Positions 44,877 to 55,061 of a stretch of 64,000 nucleotides of DNA are shown here, piece by piece; within the stretch, counting starts at the first letter, position 1; the number at the start of each line of letters is the position of its first letter. Under the pieces are notes generated by a model. That model did not search any database. It was given only the letters and a program-made list of their open reading frames with translations, and had not been told where the DNA came from. A program made the position numbers and the translations under genes. This DNA comes from Flagellimonas myxillae (GTDB lineage Bacteria; Bacteroidota; Bacteroidia; Flavobacteriales; Flavobacteriaceae): assembly GCF_023502235.1 (NCBI RefSeq), contig NZ_JAMFLY010000003.1, positions 1-64,000 on the forward strand. Direction: 5' to 3'.

Positions 44877-45749
44877 ATGCCCGGTAAGGAATATTTTTCC
44901 AAAGTTATTGTAGGAACCATGACATGGGGGAGTTGGGGAAAACAACTTTCAAAACATGGGATGATAGCATTGACGGAGCATTGTCTGGATAATGGGCTTT
45001 GTACGTTTGATCATGCGGATATTTACGGGGATTATTCTACTGAAGCTGAATTTGGGAAGGCATTCGCCGAGAGCAATATAGATAGGTCCAAAATCCAGCT
45101 GATTACCAAGTGCGGAATCCAGATGACTTCGGGGAGGGACAACCGTCGGAAGCATTACGATTATAGAAAGGAGTACATTGTTTGGTCTGCAGAGGAATCG
45201 CTCCGCAAACTAAAGACAGATTACTTGGATTTGTTCCTTTTACATCGCCCTAGCCCTCTTTTGGATCCGGCGGAAGTAGCGGAAGCAATCCATTCATTAT
45301 TGGAAAGTGGTAAGATCAGGCACTTTGGGGTTTCCAATTTTACCCCATCGCAGATTGCCATGCTGGACAAGTTTATTTCGGTGGAGGCCAACCAGGTGGA
45401 ATTTTCACTGACCCACTTGCACCCGATGTATGACGGCACCTTTGACGATTGTGTGGCAAATCAACGGATAGCAATGTCGTGGAGTCCCTTGGGGAATGTA
45501 TACCGGGAAGACAATCCGCAAACCAGCGGAATCAAGGAAATATTATCGCAGTTAGGAAAAAAATATGGGGTCGATGATAGTCAACTCCTGTTGGCTTGGA
45601 TGCTAAAACATCCAGCTTGCCCTAGACCAGTTATAGGAACTACAACCAAAGAAAGAATAAGCGCTTCGGCCAAGGCGATCCATATTGAACTGGAACTACA
45701 AGATTGGTTTGCCCTTTTGGAAGCAAGTCAAGGACGGGAAGTGCTTTAA
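44877..45749 (+). CDS. Aldo/keto reductase
   Basis: 290 residues, TIM barrel. Catalytic tetrad visible as Asp and Tyr in FDHADIYGDYSTE, Lys in QLITKCGIQ and His in DLFLLHRPSPL; the C-terminal VIGTTTKERISASAKAI is the NADPH-binding loop. The reductase acts on an unknown carbonyl or sugar substrate. It ends 10 bases before an SDR gene, so the pair may be co-transcribed. Confidence 0.92.
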   Translation: MPGKEYFSKVIVGTMTWGSWGKQLSKHGMIALTEHCLDNGLCTFDHADIYGDYSTEAEFGKAFAESNIDRSKIQLITKCGIQMTSGRDNRRKHYDYRKEYIVWSAEESLRKLKTDYLDLFLLHRPSPLLDPAEVAEAIHSLLESGKIRHFGVSNFTPSQIAMLDKFISVEANQVEFSLTHLHPMYDGTFDDCVANQRIAMSWSPLGNVYREDNPQTSGIKEILSQLGKKYGVDDSQLLLAWMLKHPACPRPVIGTTTKERISASAKAIHIELELQDWFALLEASQGREVL

Positions 45750-45759
45750 AAACAGAATT

Positions 45760-46518
45760 ATGAATGTAAAAACAGTATTGATTACCGGAACTACCAGTGG
45801 TATAGGAAAGGCTACGGCCGAACTTTTGGCGGGAAAAGGCTTCAAACTGGTGCTGTGTGGGCGGCGTGAAGAACGATTGGAAGATTTAAAAAAAACACTG
45901 GGTGAGCAAACCCAAGTGCACACCTTAAAATTCGATGTGCGCGATAGGAACGCTGTATTTTCAGCAGTTGAAAGTCTGCCGGAGGCCTTTGCCAAAATAG
46001 ATGTATTGATCAACAATGCCGGCAATGCACATGGTCTGGACCTTATAGACCAAGGTAGTCTCGATGATTGGGATGCCATGCTGGATATCAATGTCAAAGG
46101 GCTGCTTTACATGTCCAAAGCCATATTACCGCAAATGGTGGAAAGAAAATCTGGACATATCATCAACATTGGATCCACCGCAGGAAAAGAAGTTTACCCC
46201 AAGGGAAACGTATACTGTGCAAGCAAACATGCCGTGGATGCCGTAAACCAGGGCATGCGAATTGATTTGAATGCCCATGGAATTCGAGTTGGTGCCGTGA
46301 ACCCGGGATTGGTGGAGACCGAATTTAGCGATGTACGATTCAAGGGCGATACCGAAAGGGCCAAAGCCGTGTACAAAGGCTTTCAGCCTTTGGTGGCCGA
46401 AGACGTTGCAGACATCATCCACTTTGTGATCACCCGCCCGTACCATGTAAACATTGCTGACCTGGTTGTGATGTCCACGGCTCAAGCCAGCAGTACAATT
46501 GTCCATAAAAATGGTTAG
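45760..46518 (+). CDS. Short-chain dehydrogenase/reductase (YdfG-like)
   Basis: 252 residues from the ATG at 45760 (MNVKTVLITGTTSGIG). Glycine motif TGTTSGIG near residue 9, LINNAGNAHG, catalytic Ser in INIGSTAGKEVYP, Tyr-x3-Lys in VYCASKHAVDAV, and the C-terminal NPGLVETEF. It resembles YdfG-type NADP-dependent 3-hydroxy acid / serine dehydrogenases. Co-transcribed with the aldo/keto reductase. Confidence 0.92.
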   Translation: MNVKTVLITGTTSGIGKATAELLAGKGFKLVLCGRREERLEDLKKTLGEQTQVHTLKFDVRDRNAVFSAVESLPEAFAKIDVLINNAGNAHGLDLIDQGSLDDWDAMLDINVKGLLYMSKAILPQMVERKSGHIINIGSTAGKEVYPKGNVYCASKHAVDAVNQGMRIDLNAHGIRVGAVNPGLVETEFSDVRFKGDTERAKAVYKGFQPLVAEDVADIIHFVITRPYHVNIADLVVMSTAQASSTIVHKNG

Positions 46519-46588
46519 GGAGGAAATGGATGGCTAAGAGTACAGACCCAATGGTGGGCTTCCCTGCCCTGCCCCAAAGCGTAGCAAA

Positions 46589-47725
46589 ATGATCAATAAA
46601 CGTCTCCTTGTAAAAAACCTGCTCGCCCACAACGATGAAAATAGTTTTTACGACAAAAAACGATTCATCACTATCGGGGAAAAGGAAGGAAAGGCGAAAT
46701 TTTTAAAACATGTATGCGCGCTTGCCAACAGCAATCCAAAAAACAATTCCTTTATTGTAATTGGGGTAGAGGATGAGGACAACAAAATTGTTGGGGTTGA
46801 TTTTTTTGACGACAGCAAGATTCAAAACTTGGTCAACGCCTATTTGGACAACCCTCCAATCATATCTTATGAGAACATCCCCTTCCCGCATTTGCCAGAA
46901 GGAAAAGTGGTGGGATTGGTCACCATTAAATCCAATGGAAAAGTATGTGCCTTACGAAAGAACATATGGAAGTATTATGGAGGGGCGGTTTTTTTCAGGG
47001 AAGGAAGTATCAGTCTCCCTAAGGCCTTTGATATTGAATTAAAGGACATTAATTCGGAAGCGGTTGCCACCATAGAGCAACACGCCCGAAATAATATTGA
47101 ACTCACCTTGGATGCCGTAATCAACTTTATCAACAATAGACATGCTGATCTTACCAGTGATTACAAGGTCTTCAAGGAACAGTTTATTGTCTGTTGGGCA
47201 GGGAACAAGAAAAAGGTCAACGACAAGACCTATTTTTCACGGGTCGATATTGAACTGATCAACGAGCAGGTAAAGCTGTTCTACTCCGCTTTGGATGAAA
47301 TCACCATTGCGTATGATGACGATTCATTTACCACTCTTGAGTTTGTCCAATTAGGACTGGGCTCGGAGCAAAAATACTACCCCTTGGAGGAGATGGTTAT
47401 TACCTTTTCGGACAATGGAAAATATACCATCAATAGCCAATTGGTTTTTGAACCCCCACAGTACGATAAAAAAACCCTGTACCACGTATTGAACACTAAC
47501 AATTCCCTGATACAAAAACTGGAAAAGAATATTGGACTGAACAAGGCCGAGAATACGGATTTGGCCCATTTGCCGGCAACCTATCTTATATGCTATCTCA
47601 ATGGTTTTGAAGAGGCCAAAGAACAAATGGAGCAGGCCCGGCCTCTATTACAACGGTATGATTCCGCCATTTACCAATCCCTAAAGGAATCCCTTAGGAT
47701 ATTAAGGAAAGTAAGGTATAACTAA
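46589..47725 (+). CDS. AlbA_2/Schlafen-type putative DNA-binding protein
   Basis: 378 residues. The N-terminal 150 residues resemble the AlbA_2 (Schlafen) domain: CALANSNPKNNSFIVIGVEDEDNKIVGVDF and a later KVCALRKNIWKYYGGAVFFREGS. The rest is unfamiliar, mixed alpha-beta, with no helicase or winged-helix motif that I can see. Similar proteins are sometimes labelled ATP-binding or transcriptional regulators in this group; the function is unknown. It overlaps the convergent amylosucrase gene by four bases. Confidence 0.68.
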   Translation: MINKRLLVKNLLAHNDENSFYDKKRFITIGEKEGKAKFLKHVCALANSNPKNNSFIVIGVEDEDNKIVGVDFFDDSKIQNLVNAYLDNPPIISYENIPFPHLPEGKVVGLVTIKSNGKVCALRKNIWKYYGGAVFFREGSISLPKAFDIELKDINSEAVATIEQHARNNIELTLDAVINFINNRHADLTSDYKVFKEQFIVCWAGNKKKVNDKTYFSRVDIELINEQVKLFYSALDEITIAYDDDSFTTLEFVQLGLGSEQKYYPLEEMVITFSDNGKYTINSQLVFEPPQYDKKTLYHVLNTNNSLIQKLEKNIGLNKAENTDLAHLPATYLICYLNGFEEAKEQMEQARPLLQRYDSAIYQSLKESLRILRKVRYN

Positions 47726-49650
47726 GCTTTTTTCAGCCAAAGTACTTGATAGGGTTTGAGCTCCAACAGTCCACTTTTGACCACAATTTTTTCCCCAGAC
47801 ACCAAATCCATAGGTTCACCCTTTGTAAAATAGCCCAACTTCATAACCCAAGCTAAATCAATGACCTGGGGTCTTTCATCAAAATTACCGATGACCAGCA
47901 GTCCGTTATTGGAGTGGTGGGTTCGCTCGAATACCAACACATGTTCGTTCCCACCGTGATGCAGTTTCAGATTATTGGAATCTGCAAATATGGGATTGCT
48001 TTTTCGGACCGCAATTAGATGCTTAAGGGTATGATAAATTTGGCTTTGGGGCAGTTGCTTGTCATTCAATTTTTCTACCAAGGCCCAATTCTGTTGGGGC
48101 CGGTTCACCCATCTGTTGTCCCCTCTTTTGGCTGGGTCCTCCTCAAAGGAGTATTCATTTAAAGTGGCAATTTCGTCCCCGGCATAAATCATAGGAATTC
48201 CGCCAAAGGAAAGGATTAGGGCATGCAATAGGATTATTTTGGAAATCGAAAGCTGAATTTGTTCCCCATCTCCGGATGCCAGTGCCTTTTCTAACCCCAA
48301 CAAGGAGGCCGCACTGCCAGTAATTCTTCCATCACCGGTTTTGGGATTGTACATAAAAAGCAATCCTGTGGCTGGAGACCAATCCAGTCTTTGGCAATAA
48401 TAGTCTAATAAAAACTTTCGATGCTCAGGGGGGTTCCATCCCATTTCACGAATAAAACCATCATCGTACCCGAGCCCAATATCGTCATGACAGCGAATGT
48501 AATTTATCCAGGTACTTTCTTTTGGTTTTGCAGGGACACGCTCCAGACTTTTATAGAGCAAACCTGTTTTTTTTGTGGCGATGGAATTCCATAAAAGCGC
48601 CATCAACGAAGCATTGTAGGCCAGTTCACATTCGTTTCCAAGTTTTGGCCCTTCTCCAAAATATTTGATGATGTCTTTGGGGGCCACTATGGCTTCGGCA
48701 AGGAAAATGGTGCCTGGAGCCACTACCTGCAAGCACATTCGGAACAATGCAACTAGGTTATGGGCTTCGGGGAGGTTTTGGGAAATGGTGCCGACTTTTT
48801 TCCATAAAAATGCCAAGGCATCGAAACGGACCAAATCCACCCCCAAATTGACCATTTTAACCAAATTGGTCAACATTTCCATAAATACCTTTGGGTTGGT
48901 ATAGTTGAGGTCCCACTGGTAATTGTTGAAAACCGTCATCACCCAGCGATCCATTTCTTGGATATAGGTAAAATTCCCAGGTGCTGTTTCAGGAAATACC
49001 TCTGGAAGTACCTTTTCAAAAGCGTCTGGGGTACTTCGGTTTTCAAAAGTATAGTAGTAATCTTGATACTTTTTATTTCCTTTCTTGGCATTTTTTGCCC
49101 AAGGATATTCGTCTGAAGTATGGTTCACAACAAAATCCAACATCAGCAAAATACCTTGTTTTCGAAATTCGGCGGTTAGATGTAAAAGGTCCTCCTGTGT
49201 GCCGTATTTTTTATCAACCTTTTGGTAACTATTCACGGCGTAACCCCCATCGCTTTCTCCTTTTGGGCGTGTGGTAATGGGCATTACATGGATAAAATTG
49301 ATTCCTAAGTTCTTTAGATAGGGTATTTTTTGTTGGAGGCCCTTTATATCCGTGTTGAAGTTTTCCACATACAGTTGCATCCCAACAATTTCCTCGTTTT
49401 GGTACCAAGTTCCTGCATCCAACCTTTTAATGTCCTGAAGCCTTAGTTCCTTAGACCTTAGTGCAAACAGTTTGGGAAAAAGCTTTAGAAGGTCATCGAA
49501 ATCCTTATTGTGCTTTTCCACGGGGTACAACGAAAAAAACAACTGCTGAATGAGACTTAGGTTGGTGTTCAGCCTAAGTTCGAAAAGGGCTTGGGGACTC
49601 TTGTCTTTTGCCCTGCTTGCAACTAGTTTATGAAGAGCCGCCTGATTCAT
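47722..49650 (-). CDS. Amylosucrase-type GH13 enzyme
   Basis: 642 residues. The N-terminal helical domain is characteristic of amylosucrase and sucrose hydrolase (GH13 subfamily 4). GH13 motifs: LMLDFVVNHTSDEYPW, GVDLVRFDALAFLWK with the nucleophile Asp, IFLAEAI with the acid-base Glu, and INYIRCHDDIGLGYDD with the transition-state His-Asp. It would cleave sucrose to fructose and either glucose or an alpha-1,4-glucan. No signal peptide, so cytosolic. It starts 1 base after the fructokinase gene. Confidence 0.9.
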   Translation of the reverse strand: MNQAALHKLVASRAKDKSPQALFELRLNTNLSLIQQLFFSLYPVEKHNKDFDDLLKLFPKLFALRSKELRLQDIKRLDAGTWYQNEEIVGMQLYVENFNTDIKGLQQKIPYLKNLGINFIHVMPITTRPKGESDGGYAVNSYQKVDKKYGTQEDLLHLTAEFRKQGILLMLDFVVNHTSDEYPWAKNAKKGNKKYQDYYYTFENRSTPDAFEKVLPEVFPETAPGNFTYIQEMDRWVMTVFNNYQWDLNYTNPKVFMEMLTNLVKMVNLGVDLVRFDALAFLWKKVGTISQNLPEAHNLVALFRMCLQVVAPGTIFLAEAIVAPKDIIKYFGEGPKLGNECELAYNASLMALLWNSIATKKTGLLYKSLERVPAKPKESTWINYIRCHDDIGLGYDDGFIREMGWNPPEHRKFLLDYYCQRLDWSPATGLLFMYNPKTGDGRITGSAASLLGLEKALASGDGEQIQLSISKIILLHALILSFGGIPMIYAGDEIATLNEYSFEEDPAKRGDNRWVNRPQQNWALVEKLNDKQLPQSQIYHTLKHLIAVRKSNPIFADSNNLKLHHGGNEHVLVFERTHHSNNGLLVIGNFDERPQVIDLAWVMKLGYFTKGEPMDLVSGEKIVVKSGLLELKPYQVLWLKKA

Positions 49651-49651
49651 G

Positions 49652-50596
49652 TTAGAGACCTAATTCGGCTTTAGTGGGCAATGAGGGAATAGCACCATAG
49701 TTGGTCGTTGTGATGGCTCCTGCCTTATTGGCCATCTCCACCATATTTAGAAGGGAATCAAAGTCTTCAAGAAGTAGGCTGAAGTTATCCATATCTGCAA
49801 TTTGTTTCAAGAGACAACCTATAAAAGCATCCCCAGCACCAGTGGTATCAATCGGCTTCACCTTTATACTGGGCACCATTTGTCTGTGTTTCCCCATACT
49901 TAAAAGCGTTCCTTCCTTGCCAAGCGTCACTGTAATAATTGGGGTTCCGGCATGATGCAGATAATCGCAGGCCTCATCCAGATCAGTCTTCCCGGAAAGG
50001 AGTTTTGCTTCTTCCAAACTGAACTTACAGAGATGGGATTTTTCAATCAAGGGCATGCACTTTTTTATAAACTGCTGTTCATTATCCTTCCAAAGATCTC
50101 CCCTAAAATTTGGATCAAAAGAGATGAACATGTCTTTGGTGAGTCCATCGAACAAGTATTTGCCATAGGCCTTTTCCAATTCCCCGCCAAGCAATGCGGT
50201 GGCAGCACCTAAATGTAAAATGTTTCCAGCTAAATCTTTCCGAAGAGAAGGGTCATAGACCAGTTCCCTGTCCGCACCTCTGCTGAAAACGAAGTCCCGT
50301 TCCCCATCCTCGGCCAAGGAGACAAAGGCAAGGGTGGTAAACGTCTTGGAAATTTGGACCAAGGAAATATCGACCCCTTCTTTTTTGATGACATTCAATA
50401 AAAATTTGCCAAAAGGATCCTCGCCAACGGCTCCAATAAAAACACTTTTCCCACCCAGTTTGGCAATAGCACAGGCAACATTTGCGGGAGCTCCGCCGGC
50501 TTTTTTAGTAAAGATATTGGCCTTAGTGAGGTCACTGCCCTGTTTTTCAGCAACAAAATCTACAAGTAGTTCACCAACGCAGAAAACTTTTTTCAT
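49652..50596 (-). CDS. PfkB-family fructokinase
   Basis: 314 residues. FCVGELLVDFV opens the fold, KKAGGAPANVACAIAKLGGK is the PfkB signature 1, and VKPIDTTGAGDAFIGCLLKQI is the signature 2 with the catalytic Asp. The layout next to amylosucrase fits a fructokinase that converts released fructose to fructose-6-phosphate. The two genes form a sucrose-use unit; no sucrose transporter is nearby. Confidence 0.9.
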   Translation of the reverse strand: MKKVFCVGELLVDFVAEKQGSDLTKANIFTKKAGGAPANVACAIAKLGGKSVFIGAVGEDPFGKFLLNVIKKEGVDISLVQISKTFTTLAFVSLAEDGERDFVFSRGADRELVYDPSLRKDLAGNILHLGAATALLGGELEKAYGKYLFDGLTKDMFISFDPNFRGDLWKDNEQQFIKKCMPLIEKSHLCKFSLEEAKLLSGKTDLDEACDYLHHAGTPIITVTLGKEGTLLSMGKHRQMVPSIKVKPIDTTGAGDAFIGCLLKQIADMDNFSLLLEDFDSLLNMVEMANKAGAITTTNYGAIPSLPTKAELGL

Positions 50597-50640
50597 CCTT
50601 ACGAGTAAATAGGATACTCAATGTAAGGAGAAAAAAGGGG

Positions 50641-51087
50641 CTAATCCAAAATTTTGTGGGCAATAACAGTAAAATATGTTGTAGAAGCGTCTTGGCAAAG
50701 TGACTCCCGCGCTTTGGCCTCCAAGGTTGTGTTGGCTTCCAACTGTTCCGGTTCAAAAAGAAATGCCACCGAAATCTGCTGATTTTTGGAGATTTTTTGT
50801 TGTACACTTCCGCCCGACTCCTTAATGTTCAACACTTCTATTTTGTAGAGATACTCTTTGGAGATTCCACACAATTCCTTGTTTTCTTGGACTTCTGAAA
50901 TCACCTTAATTTCAAAAACAATTTCGTTGGGGCCTAACATTTCTTGATTGGGAAGGTTGTTTCCAGCTTCTTCATTGTCTCCCATGGTTTGCTCATGCAT
51001 CTGCGGATTTTCTGTCAAAAGACCGTCTTGCGATTTGGAACATGACTGACCCAGAACAAAAAGCAAAAGTAAGATGGCAGGTTTCAT
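50641..51087 (-). CDS. Hypothetical lipoprotein
   Basis: 148 residues. Signal peptide with lipobox GQSC, lipidated Cys at 16. The mature part starts with a Gln/Glu/Asn-rich linker, then a small beta domain (EIVFEIKVISEVQENKELCGISKEYLYKIEVLNI) containing two further cysteines. Not recognised. It lies between the T9SS protein and the fructokinase on the same strand. Confidence 0.7.
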   Translation of the reverse strand: MKPAILLLLFVLGQSCSKSQDGLLTENPQMHEQTMGDNEEAGNNLPNQEMLGPNEIVFEIKVISEVQENKELCGISKEYLYKIEVLNIKESGGSVQQKISKNQQISVAFLFEPEQLEANTTLEAKARESLCQDASTTYFTVIAHKILD

Positions 51088-51134
51088 ATCTTCTAGTTTT
51101 AAGGATATACGTCAAAACCTTTGGATTGGATGTT

Positions 51135-51165
51135 AAAAAGGGCGCGATTAGATCGCACCCTTTTT
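51135..51165 (-). terminator. Terminator of the large T9SS gene
   Basis: AAAAAGGG/CCCTTTTT outer arms and GCGAT/ATCGC inner arms with one mismatch and a three-base loop, within 20 bases of the stop codon on the minus strand. Confidence 0.85.
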
Positions 51166-51180
51166 AAATTCTTTCAAATC

Positions 51181-54100
51181 CTATTTTTTAATGATTTTGA
51201 AATTTTCTTTGGTCGAAGAACCGGTAATTTTTACAAAGTAAATACCATCTGGACTATTGGAAGCATTCCAAATAAGGGGTTTGGAACTGTCCACATCTTT
51301 CTGGTCAAATACCTTTTGTCCCAGAATATTAAATATTTGGGCGCTTACCTTGTTGTCCCTACTATTTTTAAGCGCAAAATAGAATTGATTCGTGGATGGA
51401 TTTGGCCATACCGCCGTAATCACTTCGGTATCCAGGGTCGCCAGGTTTTGGGGATCTTGTCCTGCTTGTCCCGAAGGAGGAATCTGCAAAGCAGTGTCTC
51501 CTCCAGACCCACTATCAACTGTTCCATAAATTTGGAATACCTGATCGGTGATGGCATCTCCAAATGCAGCGGACTGTGCGGTCCAATCCACTGCTCCGGT
51601 TCCAAAGAGGTCACCGACATCCCTAAAAACGGCTTCGTTGCCAATTAAACCGGCTTGGGTGAGCCAGAACCATTGCGTGGCATCCGGTGTAAAGTTGAGA
51701 TTGGCGTATACGGACAACCAATATGTCCCTGCCTCCAGAACCACCGCTTCCGGAAGTTCAATGTTGATATTGCTATCTGTTGGCTCGGACGAGGGTGAAA
51801 CAGCACCGCTATCGTACACGACGGCTCCGGGCACTCCTCCATTGTCCTGATAAATCACCACATTGGCACTTGTAAGCAAAGGTCCGTTATTGGCACCACC
51901 AAATGCCACAACACTGTTTACCGTCCATTGACTATCCGATGGTACAATAAAATCGTCGGCGGATTGCGCTAGGGCTCCACCGAAATCGGGGAACAATTGC
52001 GAGGGCCTACTTCCAATGGCCGCTTCATTTTGTTCATAAATGGGAAGTTCTGTAAGTGTAACCGTAAATCCTTCTGAAACCTGCTCCTTGCCCGATTTGG
52101 CAATTAAGCCAATGGCGGAACTGCCCTCCATTCCTGGGGCAAACGAGAGTTTGACCACGTCGCCATCCAGCTCAGCAGTGACCAATGCGGGATTGGAATT
52201 GGTCAACTCTATGGAAATGTCCCTTCCCCTAGAGTGCACAAAGAGATCTTTTACATTCACCTCCTTGTCAGCACTGCTAATGGGCAACACAAGATCTGGT
52301 AGCAGGTAGGCCACGCTTAACTTGGCTTCTGGAGATCTTGACGCATAGAACTTGGCATTGTAGATACCATTTCCGTGGGCGGCTACCGCTACAAAACCAT
52401 CTTCCCTAGTTCGAATTTGTGGTACCACCACATTACCCACAATGCAGGGTTCCCTATACCATCTTGTCTTATCCCCATTGAGGTAGTAGGAAGCATACAA
52501 TCCAGTACTTGTACCTGCATAATAAATGTTGTTGTTTCCTCCAATGGCGAACCAACGAACGGAAGGCCCGTTTCCGGTTCCATCTTTGTTTTGTTCCAAA
52601 TTACCACTGATGCTCTCCCAGGTTTCCCCTGCATCCCTACTCATAAACAGACTTACAATATTGTAGTTGGAGAATACGGCATAAACCTTATCCGAGTTGT
52701 TGGGATCCACATAAATCTGGTTGATGTTTCCTGCCGGAAGCCCCTTCCCAGTGGAGATGTCCACAGGAGGTTGGTCATCAATATTGGCATTTTCCATTTT
52801 AAAGATCATCCCTGTTGAGGTTCCATAATACAATCTATTCGCCACAGGGTATTTGGACACGTCCAGGCCTGTGATCAGGGAACCATCTGGGGTTGCCGTT
52901 TGGTCTTGGCGCACCCAGTTTACCGTGGTGGGGGCATTGGAGAACAATGGAATTTCATCCAGGTTGTTATTTCGCCACATTCGGTCGCCAGCGGGCATGT
53001 ACATGATGTTATCGTTATTGGCATCCAAGATGAATGGAGCCACAAAATCGAATCCACTGGCTCCTGAAGGTTGTACCCTTGTAAAGGAGATAAATTCCCC
53101 AGCTTCATTAAAATTAAATCGGAATACAACCCCGAACTGCGCTGAAACATAGCGAGTCAGTCCGCCGTCGGCTATGGCATTAAATGAACCATCTCCCCCA
53201 AAATCTTCTTCCCATGGATCCTGTCCATTGGTAGAATTGGTGAACCAGGTACCGTTATCCTGGAATCCTGCCACCACATCTTCACTATTTCCCTCTGGGT
53301 CTATGGCTATGGCATAAGGTTGGGTGGTGATATAACCGTTGTTTAGTGATGTCCAGCTAACAGGCTCCGTGGTAATGGTTATGTCTTCGGTTACCTGTAC
53401 TCCACCATCGTTGGCAGAAATAGCCTTGTTGGGATTGGAAGGTAGAAAAACCAAATTGTGCTGGTCCGGGTGATGATTGGGATACAGCCCAAAACTATCA
53501 CTGAAAATGGTATAGCCCCCTATCCAACTGAGAAAGCCTGCCGGCGTGGTAAACCCAGATGTGGAACGATATAGGTTGGTCCCGCCCAGAAATACGATAT
53601 CCGAATTGGTTGGATGTACCTTTACCACCATATTGTAACCCCCTTGCAGGTTCAGGTCGCTAGCAATGCCCCCAATACCTATGGGCAAGTTTGCTGTTAG
53701 ATCTACCCATTGTTCTTCTGGGGTTTCAGCATCGGCTTGATATCTCCATAAGAACGCCTCCCCGGCATTGCTCAGGTCGTAGGAGAAGAAATAAATTCTA
53801 TTCTCATCGGAGGGATCATAAGCCATCACGGTTCTTCCGAAGGAAGGAAAAAGACCTGCGGGTGTTATATTGGTCCATGTGTCGCCATCTTCAGAGGTGT
53901 AAAATCCGGCATTTTCCCCACCAAAAATGTCCACGGTACCATAAAGTGTTCCCCCTGGGGTAACCATGACCTCGGTTTGGCTATCAAATCCACTGGGGAG
54001 TACTTCATCAAAAGACCGTCCCCCATTTTTGGATTTAAATAAGCCGTCAAACGTAGCGGCATAAACATGTCCGGTTTGCGGATGAACCACCAAACTATTG

Positions 54101-54855
54101 ATCAAATCAAAAGAGGAAAAGGAGGTTACATCGTTGTCCGAGGTATTGCGCAATCTAAACCAACTTCTACCATTGTTATACGATTTGTAGATTCCAGAAC
54201 CTTGATAAAAAGCCCCAGGTGCACCGGCTGAATTACCAAATCGCTCACCAGAGGCATAGTACCAAATGTGTTGTCGATTTTTTCTGGGATCTTGAACGAT
54301 TGCAGTGATGCTGGGTGATTGTCTCTTACGGGTTACCCGACGCCAGGTATCCCCAGCATTGGTAGACCTCCAAAGACCACCGGAAACACCACCGGCAAAA
54401 ATGGTATTCTCGTCATTCATATCCAGAGCCAAGGCGCGGGTCCTTCCACCCACATTAAATGGTCCCCTGTTCCTAAAGTAGTAATACTTCTTTTTGGAAG
54501 CTTCACCACCATAGGCTTTGGACATTTGTAATTGAATATCGGTGGAGTCAATTTTACCAACAAACTCAGCTTCCCGTTCTTTGATATGTTCGGGAATTTT
54601 CTTGGTGAATGGATCCTGGACCTGCCTATGCTCATAGGTCATTCGGTCTACAGCACGATCACCAACTGGCTTTGGAGCCACACCAACTGGCCCTTTTTTG
54701 CTGTCATAGATTTTGGTTTGTTTGTACAGACTATGTCCTTTTTGAGGAGCATCGTCATGCGTTTTTTTCAGATTTTGAGCCTGGAGACCTGAAAAGGTCA
54801 GGGAAAGAAAGGCTAAAATAGAAAACAAGAGTGGAGTGCGTAAAAGTCTTTTCAT
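51181..54855 (-). CDS. Type IX-secreted beta-propeller (sortilin/BNR-like) protein
   Basis: 1224 residues. Signal peptide MKRLLRTPLLFSILAFLSLTFSGLQAQ. From about 130 to 830 it contains repeated sialidase/VPS10-type blades: GGLWRSTNAGDTWRRV, GIYKSYNNGRSWFRL, FYTSEDGDTWTNI and SLFMSRDAGETWESI, which form a beta-propeller. A beta-sandwich region follows, and the C-terminus (VWPNPSTNQFYF ... GQKVFDQKDV ... DGIYFVKI) is a T9SS type A sorting domain. It is exported and probably surface bound or released; the ligand is unknown. It sits alone, with its own terminator. Confidence 0.9.
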   Translation of the reverse strand: MKRLLRTPLLFSILAFLSLTFSGLQAQNLKKTHDDAPQKGHSLYKQTKIYDSKKGPVGVAPKPVGDRAVDRMTYEHRQVQDPFTKKIPEHIKEREAEFVGKIDSTDIQLQMSKAYGGEASKKKYYYFRNRGPFNVGGRTRALALDMNDENTIFAGGVSGGLWRSTNAGDTWRRVTRKRQSPSITAIVQDPRKNRQHIWYYASGERFGNSAGAPGAFYQGSGIYKSYNNGRSWFRLRNTSDNDVTSFSSFDLINSLVVHPQTGHVYAATFDGLFKSKNGGRSFDEVLPSGFDSQTEVMVTPGGTLYGTVDIFGGENAGFYTSEDGDTWTNITPAGLFPSFGRTVMAYDPSDENRIYFFSYDLSNAGEAFLWRYQADAETPEEQWVDLTANLPIGIGGIASDLNLQGGYNMVVKVHPTNSDIVFLGGTNLYRSTSGFTTPAGFLSWIGGYTIFSDSFGLYPNHHPDQHNLVFLPSNPNKAISANDGGVQVTEDITITTEPVSWTSLNNGYITTQPYAIAIDPEGNSEDVVAGFQDNGTWFTNSTNGQDPWEEDFGGDGSFNAIADGGLTRYVSAQFGVVFRFNFNEAGEFISFTRVQPSGASGFDFVAPFILDANNDNIMYMPAGDRMWRNNNLDEIPLFSNAPTTVNWVRQDQTATPDGSLITGLDVSKYPVANRLYYGTSTGMIFKMENANIDDQPPVDISTGKGLPAGNINQIYVDPNNSDKVYAVFSNYNIVSLFMSRDAGETWESISGNLEQNKDGTGNGPSVRWFAIGGNNNIYYAGTSTGLYASYYLNGDKTRWYREPCIVGNVVVPQIRTREDGFVAVAAHGNGIYNAKFYASRSPEAKLSVAYLLPDLVLPISSADKEVNVKDLFVHSRGRDISIELTNSNPALVTAELDGDVVKLSFAPGMEGSSAIGLIAKSGKEQVSEGFTVTLTELPIYEQNEAAIGSRPSQLFPDFGGALAQSADDFIVPSDSQWTVNSVVAFGGANNGPLLTSANVVIYQDNGGVPGAVVYDSGAVSPSSEPTDSNINIELPEAVVLEAGTYWLSVYANLNFTPDATQWFWLTQAGLIGNEAVFRDVGDLFGTGAVDWTAQSAAFGDAITDQVFQIYGTVDSGSGGDTALQIPPSGQAGQDPQNLATLDTEVITAVWPNPSTNQFYFALKNSRDNKVSAQIFNILGQKVFDQKDVDSSKPLIWNASNSPDGIYFVKITGSSTKENFKIIKK

Positions 54856-55061
54856 ATAGTTGAGATTAAATGAATTAGCCTTTCAATATAACAAAAAGTC
54901 GCATAATTGTTAAAAAAATGCAAAACAAATTTGTCAGAAGAATCTCAATCATTTGACTATTCTGTGTTTTTAAGGGGTTATGAGGGAAGCTTTTATCAAA
55001 ACATAACTTTATGTTGCCTTCGGGTTTGGTTTTGTTACGTATCATTGCCCAAAATTTACCC

